DNA of 19,728 nucleotides. Source: CAYUJH01 sp964394585. GTDB lineage: Bacteria; Bacteroidota; Bacteroidia; Cytophagales; Flammeovirgaceae. A program made the translations under genes and the position numbers. Location of the stretch: the NCBI GenBank assembly GCA_964394585.1, contig CAYMYI010000078.1, positions 1-19,728 of the forward strand, in the 5' to 3' direction. The notes beneath the pieces were generated by a model, which made no database searches, was not told the origin of the DNA, and worked only from the letters and a program-made list of their open reading frames with translations. Shown one piece after another: positions 1 to 6,610 of this stretch (position 1 is the first letter of the stretch; every line of letters begins with the position of its first letter).

Positions 1-2
1 GT

Positions 3-74
3 CGCTTTGGCGAATTGGCAAAACAACAAAATAAAATTTCCCAACAGACTCTTAGTTTGCATTGTAATACCTAA
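3..74 (+). CDS. Possible C-terminal end of a gene entering from the left
   Basis: An open frame enters the window in frame 3 and stops at TAA 72-74. It would encode about 23 hydrophilic residues rich in Gln, Lys and Ser (RFGELAKQQNKISQQTL and a short tail), which looks like an ordinary protein C-terminus. The stop lies 13 nt before the ATG chosen for the LD-carboxypeptidase, so the two could be in one operon. A second frame stops earlier, at 32-34, and could equally be the real end. The fragment is too short to identify a family. Confidence 0.3.
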   Translation, partial: RFGELAKQQNKISQQTLSLHCNT

Positions 75-87
75 ACTACCAGAACGG

Positions 88-1125
88 ATGACTACTTTCC
101 CCCGCCGAAGTTTCTTTAAGATTGCAGGAGTAGCGGCAGTGAGTATGCCCGCTTTTTTTGCGTTGAGTGCACAAAAGCCCAAACGAGCCCTGTTGAAACC
201 CAAACCTTTGAAGAAGGAGGCTACTTTGGGAATTGTAGCGCCCGCTTCGTTTATCCGTAACCCCGAAAGTGCCGAAAAGTTCTTTACCGATTTTGAGGAA
301 AAGGGCTACCGACTGAAAAAGGGGAAAGCCATTTTTAAAGAGCATGGGTATTATGCTGGTACCGATGCTGAACGGCTCGACGACTTACACGCCATGTTTG
401 CCGACCCTGAAGTAGATGCCATTTTTGCATTAGGGGGAGGTTGGGGGAGTGGCCGTTTGCTACCTAATTTGGACTATGAGCTTATTCGTAACAATCCTAA
501 AATACTCCTTGGTTACAGCGATATCACTGCACTGCATTTGGGAATCCATGCACAAACCGGGCTTGTTACATTTCATGGGCCTAATGGGATGTCAGAGTGG
601 AATGAGTTCACCACAGAGTATTTCGAAACAGTTCTGATTAAAAATAAAAAAGCGAAATGGGACGGAAGCCCCGAAAGTTCTGAAGACGTAGAAAAAGGGC
701 GCTTTACCATCCGTGAAGGAACAGCGTCCGGGCGCTTGGTGGGAGGGAACCTTACCGTGCTGAGTTCTTTGGTAGGAACGCAATATCTGCCCAATATGGA
801 AGGAGCCATCCTTTTCTTAGAAGATATTGGAGAAGATGTATACCGAATCGATCGGTATTTAACGCACCTAAAGTTGGCGGGAGTGCTCGATCAGGTGAAC
901 GGGATTGTGTTTGGCTCGTGTAACGACTGCGAACCGGAAGATAAAGAACATACTTTTACACTTAAAGAAATGCTCTTGTTAAACTTAAAGCCACTGAACA
1001 TTCCGTGCTTTTTCGGAAGTCCGTTTGGGCATATTAAAGATAAATATACCCTGCCATTAGGCATAGAAGTAGCTCTTGATGCTGGGAAAGGGCTTATAGA
1101 AATGAAAGAAAAGGCATGTACATAA
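88..1125 (+). CDS. LD-carboxypeptidase, peptidase family S66, Tat-type exported
   Basis: Family S66 serine peptidases remove the terminal D-Ala from muropeptide tetrapeptides during peptidoglycan recycling or remodelling. The triad is visible when numbered from the ATG at 88: Ser144 in GYSDITAL, Glu245 in FLEDIGED and His315 in SPFGHIKD. The nucleotide-side GGGWGS loop typical of the family lies near residues 117-122. The frame opens further upstream at a TTG at 7. I prefer ATG 88 because it starts a short N-terminus, TTFPRRSFFKIAG, followed by a hydrophobic stretch. This is a twin-arginine (RRxFxK) signal, which points to folded export to the periplasm, whereas E. coli LdcA is cytoplasmic. 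From this start the protein is 345 residues, slightly longer than a signal-less LdcA, as expected. It is followed 61 nt later by the membrane protein at 1187. The family call is firm; substrate preference is not determined. Confidence 0.9.
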   Translation: MTTFPRRSFFKIAGVAAVSMPAFFALSAQKPKRALLKPKPLKKEATLGIVAPASFIRNPESAEKFFTDFEEKGYRLKKGKAIFKEHGYYAGTDAERLDDLHAMFADPEVDAIFALGGGWGSGRLLPNLDYELIRNNPKILLGYSDITALHLGIHAQTGLVTFHGPNGMSEWNEFTTEYFETVLIKNKKAKWDGSPESSEDVEKGRFTIREGTASGRLVGGNLTVLSSLVGTQYLPNMEGAILFLEDIGEDVYRIDRYLTHLKLAGVLDQVNGIVFGSCNDCEPEDKEHTFTLKEMLLLNLKPLNIPCFFGSPFGHIKDKYTLPLGIEVALDAGKGLIEMKEKACT

Positions 1126-1186
1126 TATCGAACCCGCCCATTTATCGTAGTTTTACAATCTGTTTTATCGGATTCCTTCAAACGTT

Positions 1187-1876
1187 ATGGCGCAAGAAAA
1201 GAAAAAAGAAAGCCCGTTACTCAATTTATTGATTAACATCGTAATACCCACGGTCATTTTAATGAAACTGAGTAACGATGAATACCTAGGACCGGTGAAG
1301 GGCTTGGTAGTTGCCCTTGCCTTTCCTATAGGCTATGGCATTTACGATTTCACTCGGCAACATAAAGTTAACTTATTCTCTGTCCTTGGTTTTGCAAGCA
1401 TTATGCTCACCGGTATAATGGGCCTTTTGGAACTTGACCCTCATTGGATTGCCGTGAAAGAAGCCGCTGTTCCTTTGGTGCTTGGCTCGGCAGTAATCAT
1501 TTCTATGTGGACTCCGTTTCCTCTTGTCAAAAAGCTGCTTTATAATGAGCAAGTACTCAATATCGAAAAAATAGAGGCGCGCCTCGAAGAACGGAACAAC
1601 ACGCAGCGGTTTGAGAAACGGTTGCTGAAATCTTCCTATTTTATTGCGCTATCGTTTTTACTTTCGGCAATTCTTAATTATGGGCTTGCTAAGTATATCT
1701 TAGTAAGTGCCCCCGGTACTGCCGCATTTAACGAGGAATTAGGTAAAATGAATGCCCTTAGCTTTCCGGTAATAGCAGTGCCTTCAACCTTGATTATGTT
1801 TAGCGTATTGTGGTGGTTAGTGAAAAGCATAAGGCAACTTACAGAGCTAGAGTTTGAAGAAATATTTAATACCTAA
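1187..1876 (+). CDS. Polytopic membrane protein of the VC0807 type
   Basis: This 229-residue protein has a short Lys-rich N-terminus and then about six hydrophobic segments (roughly residues 12-27, 35-52, 62-80, 88-106, 148-168 and 192-215). A charged loop of about 35 residues lies in the middle. The phrases LVVALAFPIGYGIYD, GLLELDPHWIAVKEAA and FNEELGKMNALSFPVIA match my memory of the uncharacterised VC0807 family, which is sometimes mislabelled as an MFS transporter or compared to septation protein A. No transporter signature or catalytic motif is visible. It follows the LD-carboxypeptidase in the same direction after 61 nt. That gap contains an AT-rich stretch (TAGTTTTAC near 1148) that might be a weak promoter, so co-transcription is possible but unproven. 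Function is unknown. Confidence 0.75.
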   Translation: MAQEKKKESPLLNLLINIVIPTVILMKLSNDEYLGPVKGLVVALAFPIGYGIYDFTRQHKVNLFSVLGFASIMLTGIMGLLELDPHWIAVKEAAVPLVLGSAVIISMWTPFPLVKKLLYNEQVLNIEKIEARLEERNNTQRFEKRLLKSSYFIALSFLLSAILNYGLAKYILVSAPGTAAFNEELGKMNALSFPVIAVPSTLIMFSVLWWLVKSIRQLTELEFEEIFNT

Positions 1877-2329
1877 GAAATCGGAGGCTTTTACCGAAGT
1901 GCATAGGTACTCGTAGGATAATACTAATAGCTAGCTGATTTGTGAAATTGCCAAAAAAGAAAGTAAAAAAGTTAAGTCAACCTAAACACCCTTTTTTAGC
2001 GGTTTATTCCGTCGAATGAAGTGTTGGGATTACCCGATTCATGAGGAAGAATACCCATTAGTGCAGTTTGGCAAAATAGGTAGTTACCCCCTTTTACAGT
2101 TATAGAAAAATGCAAGTGTTATGGGTAGGATTACAGGCAGAAATCTCTCAGTCCTACTAGAGCCCCTCCCTTTGTTTTCGTGAAAATTCACAGTTTTTTA
2201 AGTTCGGCACTAGCACTAACTAGGGGAAGACATTTACTAGGAATCCCTTAATTTGTGTTAAACTAACTTGCGGATACTGTAGATTTATATTTTGCAATAG
2301 TACTCCATTCGCTAGGTTACTAATTTTAG
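1877..2329. other. Gene-free stretch upstream of the export operon
   Basis: No convincing gene is present in these 450 bases. There is a 29-codon open frame from ATG 2016 to TAG 2105 with no recognisable product, and I treat it as chance. A possible hairpin pairs 2125-2132 with 2150-2157 (8 bp including one G-T pair, 17-nt loop). It has no T-run after it, so it is not a simple terminator. The right end carries the candidate promoter given separately. The length suggests a long leader or regulatory region for the polysaccharide-export genes. I recognised no known riboswitch. Confidence 0.5.
2267..2295 (+). promoter_or_regulatory. Candidate promoter of the polysaccharide-export operon
   Basis: TATATTTTGC at 2286-2295 resembles the Bacteroidota -7 element TAnnTTTG. 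A CTTGC at 2267-2271 sits about 15 nt upstream and could be a weak -33 element (consensus TTTG). The spacing is shorter than the usual 17-23 nt, so this is a candidate only. It lies about 65 nt before the ATG of the export lipoprotein. Confidence 0.35.
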
Positions 2330-2359
2330 TTGTTCAACTGTTTACGCTGCAAAAATCGC

Positions 2360-3277
2360 ATGAGTTTACCAATATATCATTACAATCATTGTCTGTATCG
2401 TTATGTATTACCTCTGGTAGCACTAATAGGGTTATCGTCGTGTGGACCGTTTCGACAAACGATATTATTTCAAACGGAGTCTTCCATTAATCTGCCTGCC
2501 TTTTATGAGTCCTACGTATCGGCATCGCGTAACTACCAAATCACTAACATGGACTACATTGCTATTTCTGTGTTTACTAATAAAGGCGAAGTGCTTATTG
2601 ACCCTAATAATGAGTTTGAAGGTGGAACAGGCGAGGCTGCCGGCGGTGCCGTAGGAAACTTCAATACAGGCAGTACATTACCTATTTCAGGTAATATGCA
2701 ACGCCCTAAAAACTACTTGGTGAACAGCGAAGGAATGGTAACCCTACCGATGGTAGGAGAAATCAGGCTCTCAGGCTATACACTTACCCAAGCCGATAGC
2801 ATTCTCACCAAAGCGTATAGAGAGTTTTATGAAGACCCGTACGTAATGACGCAATATTTAAATAAGCGTATTGTACTGATGGGAGCTTTGGGCGATCGAG
2901 TAATTCCGCTCAGAGAAGAAAACATGACTTTGATTGAGCTTTTAGCCACTGCAAGCGGTGGCGGTAATCCTCAGCAGCAGTTTCAGCAGGCAGGTAATTT
3001 CCAACAGCTTGCGAAAGGTAATAATATCAGAATTATCCGAGGGCGAGGGGAAAATACCGCTGTACAGATTGTAGATCTTACTACCATCGATGGATTACGG
3101 CAAGCCAACCTCGACCTAATGCCCAACGATGTAGTATACGTAGAGCCTCGCCGTAGGCTCGACCGACAAGCCTTTGTCGATTTAAACACAATCGTTTCGC
3201 CCTTAAGCACGATTATTTCGGCAGTTACCAGCGTTATTACGTTATACTTATTATTCGATCAGCTAGGCGGAAATTAA
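2360..3277 (+). CDS. Outer-membrane polysaccharide export lipoprotein (Wza/Poly_export)
   Basis: This protein is a Wza-like outer-membrane channel component for exopolysaccharide or capsule secretion. The ATG at 2360 gives 305 residues. An in-frame TTG at 2330 would only add ten residues before the signal, so I reject it. A signal peptide ends in the lipobox LSSC, with Cys28 as the lipidation site. The Poly_export region follows (about 45-160, with NYLVNSEGMVTLPMVGEI), then an SLBB-like β-grasp region (about 165-265, with RIVLMGALGDR and PNDVVYVEPRR). A C-terminal hydrophobic helix (about 282-300) could cross the outer membrane as the Wza helix does. A Gly/Ala-rich loop follows the first β-strands. 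The stop is 6 nt before the kinase ATG, so the pair is certainly one operon. Its lipoprotein nature links it to the Lnt gene further along the window. Confidence 0.92.
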   Translation: MSLPIYHYNHCLYRYVLPLVALIGLSSCGPFRQTILFQTESSINLPAFYESYVSASRNYQITNMDYIAISVFTNKGEVLIDPNNEFEGGTGEAAGGAVGNFNTGSTLPISGNMQRPKNYLVNSEGMVTLPMVGEIRLSGYTLTQADSILTKAYREFYEDPYVMTQYLNKRIVLMGALGDRVIPLREENMTLIELLATASGGGNPQQQFQQAGNFQQLAKGNNIRIIRGRGENTAVQIVDLTTIDGLRQANLDLMPNDVVYVEPRRRLDRQAFVDLNTIVSPLSTIISAVTSVITLYLLFDQLGGN

Positions 3278-3283
3278 TGCATT

Positions 3284-5788
3284 ATGGCAGAAAAATCTCC
3301 GGAGGAAATCCAACAGGAAAATACCGTTAGTGGGATGCAGCAAAAGCCCCAGCAAGGGCCCGATTTCATCCAAGAGTTTGATTTAGGGAAGCTCATTTTT
3401 GTGTTTCGCAAAAGCTTAATCCCCATGTTTCTTATTTTGTTAGCATGCGGGGCACTTACGTATTTATATATCCGTTGGAGTAAGGAAATTTACAGGGCAT
3501 CGGCCACCATCCAACTCGAATTTAAGAGTTCTTCCAGTTTAGCAGGCTTAGAGCTTGCCACCGGTTTCGACGAAGGCATCGATGCAGTAAATGTAGCAGT
3601 AGAGCGCGAACTTATCCGATCGAAACTTATCTGCCAACGTGTTGTAGACTCGCTAAACCTGCATGTAAGCTGTTATGCAAAAGGAGAGGTGCTAAGCACA
3701 GAGCGCTACCCGGGCAGACCCTTTGAAATTTTACCAATAGGTAATTTGCCCGAACGTTTTTACGACCAACGATTTTATCTGGATGTATACGATGCTGCTC
3801 AAGAAGATCGGTTTAGCCTTTCTATAGAAAAGAATCCGATTGGGGATTTTAAATTTGGAGAAATCATTACAGCAGAAGATTTTACTTTCCGAATAGTAAA
3901 AGGAGCTGGGTTTCGCCCACAAGACCGGGAAGGTCAATTCTACCTTACCATCAACAGCATTAATAACCTTTTTCAATACTTCCGGCAAAACCTTAGTGTA
4001 GTTGCGCAAAATGCCAATCGGATCAACATTCAATTTGACGATAACAACCGAAGCAAAGCCATCGATATTATTCGTGAAATTACCAAAGTGTATGAGTCGG
4101 TATCGATTGAAAATAAAAATCGCGTTTTTGAGCAAACAATCCAGTATCTAAACGTAGATATTAACCGAAACCGCGATAGCCTAGAAAAATACGAGAAAGA
4201 TTTGTTTGAGTATAACAAGCAAAACTTGTTTGCTCCGGTTGAAAAAGATTTTCAGAGTGCATTTGCACGGTTAAAGTCGTTGGAATCGCAGCGCAAAGAT
4301 GCCCAACAGCTTTTGAGTAACTACGATCGGGTAGTAGATGCCGTACTTAGCGACTCTAGCACAACATATTTGCAGATTATAGCAGGGTTAACCAAAGATA
4401 CTCAAGTTCAATCGGTAGTAGATAACATTGTAACTTTACAGAATGATATTGAACGTATAAGCGCTTCTTATAAAAGCACGACTTCTGCTTTGCAACAGCG
4501 GCAGGATGCCTATGAAAAAATGAAGTGGGAACTGTTTACCCTCATAAGTTACCAACAGTCTATTTTGCGTAAGGTAATGAACGATCTTAGTGAGCAAATT
4601 GTGGAAATTGAAAATGGTAGTTATGATTACCAAAGCCAAGATCCTTTATTAAGTCGTTTACAACTTAGCAAGTCCATATACTCTAACATTGTAAGCACAC
4701 TTTCCAATAAAGTAATCGAAATGAAAATCTCGAAAGCAGGTACTACCCCTAACTTTCGTTTACTTTCAGCTTCTAGTGCATCTACAATTCCTATAGCGCC
4801 GGTCAAAACTGTGATTTATGGAATTGGGGCAGGAATTGGCTTTACGCTTTGTATCGTATTGGTATTCATTCGGTATGTAACCCAAAACAGAGTAAACGGA
4901 TTACGCGAAGTAGGAAGGCTCGCACGCGCACCAATCTTGGGAGTAGTACCAAAGTACGATAAGCAGATTATGGAATATTCTCAGTTGGTAGTGAACCTGA
5001 GCCCAAAGTCCTCCATTAGTGAAGCAATGCGCTCAATCCGAACAAACCTTGACTTTCTTAATACGGCAAAATCAGAGAAAATCATCAGTGTAACTTCTAC
5101 AATTAGTGGCGAAGGCAAAACCTTTGTCGCTATCAACTTAGCTGGTATTATTGCCATGTCAGGGATGAAAGTAGTGGTACTCGACCTTGACTTACGGAAA
5201 CCTAAGGTACACTTAGGGTTTGGGGTGGAGAATACAGAAGGGGTATCTTCTATTCTAGTGGGTAAAAGTGAGGTAGAAGACTGCCTGCATGATTCTGCAA
5301 TTGATGAACTTAAATTTATTTCGGCGGGGCCTCTCCCTCCTAACCCTTCCGAGCTGATTATGTCTGATGCTTTTTCTAGCCTTGTAGAAGCGCTTAAGGC
5401 ACAGTTTGATGTGATTGTGTTTGATACACCCCCGGTAGGACTTGTAACCGATGGAATTATTGCTATGTCGCGTGCTACGTTGCCTATTTATGTAGTTCGG
5501 GCTAATTACTCTCGCCTTCACTTTATTTACAATGCCAATAATTTGGCGCAGTCTAAGAAGTTCAAAAACTTATCGATTGTTCTTAATTCTGTAGATTTTA
5601 AGAATACCTACGGCTACGGGGGTTATGGTTATGGCTACGGGTATGGCTACGGCTACGGGTATGGTTACGGTTATGGCTACGGCTATGGCTACGGAAGTAA
5701 ATCGGGATATGGTTATTACGAAGATGATTTGAAAAAAACATCTTTACTAAAACGCATCTTCAAACGGAAAAAGAAAAAAAAGAAGTAA
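3284..5788 (+). CDS. Wzz/BY-kinase fusion: polysaccharide co-polymerase and tyrosine autokinase
   Basis: This is an inner-membrane Wzc-type protein controlling polysaccharide polymerisation and export. It has a Wzz-type N-terminus with TM1 at about residues 37-62, a long periplasmic region with coiled coils at about 285-480, and TM2 at about 509-531. The cytoplasmic bacterial tyrosine kinase domain shows Walker A ISGEGKTF (606-613), Walker A' VVVLDLDLRKP (630-640) and Walker B VIVFDTPP (710-717). The C-terminal tyrosine cluster, the autophosphorylation site in this family, is extreme here: 17 Tyr between residues 776 and 812, including 12 consecutive Gly-Tyr pairs. The tail ends in six lysines encoded in an A-rich stretch. 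At 834 residues it is somewhat longer than E. coli Wzc. It lies directly downstream of the export lipoprotein. No cognate tyrosine phosphatase, flippase or polymerase is in the window, so this is an isolated export pair or a cluster edge. Confidence 0.93.
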   Translation: MAEKSPEEIQQENTVSGMQQKPQQGPDFIQEFDLGKLIFVFRKSLIPMFLILLACGALTYLYIRWSKEIYRASATIQLEFKSSSSLAGLELATGFDEGIDAVNVAVERELIRSKLICQRVVDSLNLHVSCYAKGEVLSTERYPGRPFEILPIGNLPERFYDQRFYLDVYDAAQEDRFSLSIEKNPIGDFKFGEIITAEDFTFRIVKGAGFRPQDREGQFYLTINSINNLFQYFRQNLSVVAQNANRINIQFDDNNRSKAIDIIREITKVYESVSIENKNRVFEQTIQYLNVDINRNRDSLEKYEKDLFEYNKQNLFAPVEKDFQSAFARLKSLESQRKDAQQLLSNYDRVVDAVLSDSSTTYLQIIAGLTKDTQVQSVVDNIVTLQNDIERISASYKSTTSALQQRQDAYEKMKWELFTLISYQQSILRKVMNDLSEQIVEIENGSYDYQSQDPLLSRLQLSKSIYSNIVSTLSNKVIEMKISKAGTTPNFRLLSASSASTIPIAPVKTVIYGIGAGIGFTLCIVLVFIRYVTQNRVNGLREVGRLARAPILGVVPKYDKQIMEYSQLVVNLSPKSSISEAMRSIRTNLDFLNTAKSEKIISVTSTISGEGKTFVAINLAGIIAMSGMKVVVLDLDLRKPKVHLGFGVENTEGVSSILVGKSEVEDCLHDSAIDELKFISAGPLPPNPSELIMSDAFSSLVEALKAQFDVIVFDTPPVGLVTDGIIAMSRATLPIYVVRANYSRLHFIYNANNLAQSKKFKNLSIVLNSVDFKNTYGYGGYGYGYGYGYGYGYGYGYGYGYGYGSKSGYGYYEDDLKKTSLLKRIFKRKKKKKK
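5612..5695 (+). repeat. Degenerate hexamer array encoding (Gly-Tyr)n
   Basis: Tandem hexamers of the form GGN TAY run through the kinase C-terminus. Twelve uninterrupted copies fill 5621-5692, with a GGC-TAC-GGG lead-in at 5612-5620. Codons vary (GGC, GGT or GGG with TAC or TAT), so this is not a freshly expanded perfect microsatellite. Changes in copy number by one unit would preserve frame and alter the number of phosphorylatable tyrosines. Confidence 0.9.
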
Positions 5789-5792
5789 GGCT

Positions 5793-6557
5793 GTGCAACT
5801 ATTAATTCTTGGCATTTCACCAACATCTGCTTACTACTCGTTATTAAAGCTTTTAGCGAATGATGGGTTGGAGCTGCTTATGGCACAAGTAGCTTTTCCA
5901 ACACTACATGAGCCTTTAGAAGGGAAAATCACACTGCTAGATGGAGATACCCACGATATTCTATGGCTAGAGAAGAAGATGAGTTTAGCGGATGCAACCA
6001 TCTTGTTTTTGGAAAAAGAAACAAGTAAAGGGAAAGCGCTTACCGAATTATTAGAACAAGTTTCTGAGGTGCTGAACGTAGCCATTCATATAAAACATAA
6101 AAAAGTATTGGTAATAACTGATGGAGAGCAAGAAATCCTCCGTCAACTCACCGGGGAGAACGAATGGCGGAGTAACCACCAACATTCCAATTGGGTAAGG
6201 TTACATTATTTGATAGAGCAAGAAATCCATCGGGCTAGAATCGAAGGACTTGAGGCAACACGTGTTACCCATGCTCCTTTTGTCAGTCCGCTCCATTTTG
6301 ACGAAGGCACTTCGGGGAATCTTTCCAATGCATTCATCCTTACCATGTCTGAAAAAGCGCTGTTCGGGCAGATACACAGGTTGATACTTGAAGAAGAAAC
6401 GTTGAAACCACGCTATTTTTTTTCAGCTCCTCCTCATGCTATTATTTACAGATTTCCTGAGCACCGTTCGTTTTGGCAGCGACTGATAGGGCAAAAGCAA
6501 GAGAAATCGCCCTGGTACATTGGAGATGACTCTTTCCAAAGCTTGGTAATTGGCTAA
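5793..6557 (+). CDS. Divergent Rossmann-like protein, possibly a degenerate SDR
   Basis: This 254-residue protein is not confidently recognised. It starts at GTG 5793, only 4 nt after the kinase stop. The first in-frame ATG is 29 codons later and would remove the first predicted strand. The N-terminus LLILGISPTSAYYSLLKLL has the strand-turn-helix of a dinucleotide-binding fold but lacks the GxxGxxG glycines of short-chain dehydrogenases. Later segments follow the order expected in extended SDRs: a strand ATILFLEKET, a helix with VAIHIKHKKVLVITDG, and a segment NWVRLHYLIEQEI where the YxxxK helix would be. Next comes TRVTHAPFVSP where the substrate-site VRP motif would sit. The catalytic Tyr-x3-Lys pattern is not preserved. 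The position in the operon suggests a role in polysaccharide export or nucleotide-sugar sensing; this is inference. An alternative is an unrelated Rossmann-type protein. A strong terminator follows. Confidence 0.6.
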   Translation: MQLLILGISPTSAYYSLLKLLANDGLELLMAQVAFPTLHEPLEGKITLLDGDTHDILWLEKKMSLADATILFLEKETSKGKALTELLEQVSEVLNVAIHIKHKKVLVITDGEQEILRQLTGENEWRSNHQHSNWVRLHYLIEQEIHRARIEGLEATRVTHAPFVSPLHFDEGTSGNLSNAFILTMSEKALFGQIHRLILEEETLKPRYFFSAPPHAIIYRFPEHRSFWQRLIGQKQEKSPWYIGDDSFQSLVIG

Positions 6558-6559
6558 CA

Positions 6560-6591
6560 AAAAAGGCTGCTCTTAAAAAAGCAGCCTTTTT
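6560..6591. terminator. Bidirectional intrinsic terminator
   Basis: A 12-bp perfect stem pairs 6560-6571 with 6580-6591 (core GGCTGCT/AGCAGCC) around an 8-nt loop, with an A-tract on the left and a T-tract on the right. It sits 2 nt after the stop of the plus-strand operon and about 20 nt beyond the stop of the convergent dnaK. It can therefore end both transcripts. Confidence 0.9.
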
Positions 6592-6610
6592 ATAGGTTTT
6601 ACTAAAACGA

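Noticed and set aside
2016..2105. 29-codon open frame in the gap before the export operon
   Set aside because: Short, without a recognisable motif, ribosome binding site or partner; expected by chance in 450 bases.
2330..2359. TTG start giving ten extra residues for the export lipoprotein
   Set aside because: The signal peptide and lipobox fit the ATG at 2360; the extra residues add two Cys and basic residues before it without a family precedent.
5612..5695. CRISPR-like or intergenic repeat interpretation of the hexamer array
   Set aside because: The repeat is in frame within the kinase gene, has no spacers and encodes Gly-Tyr units.
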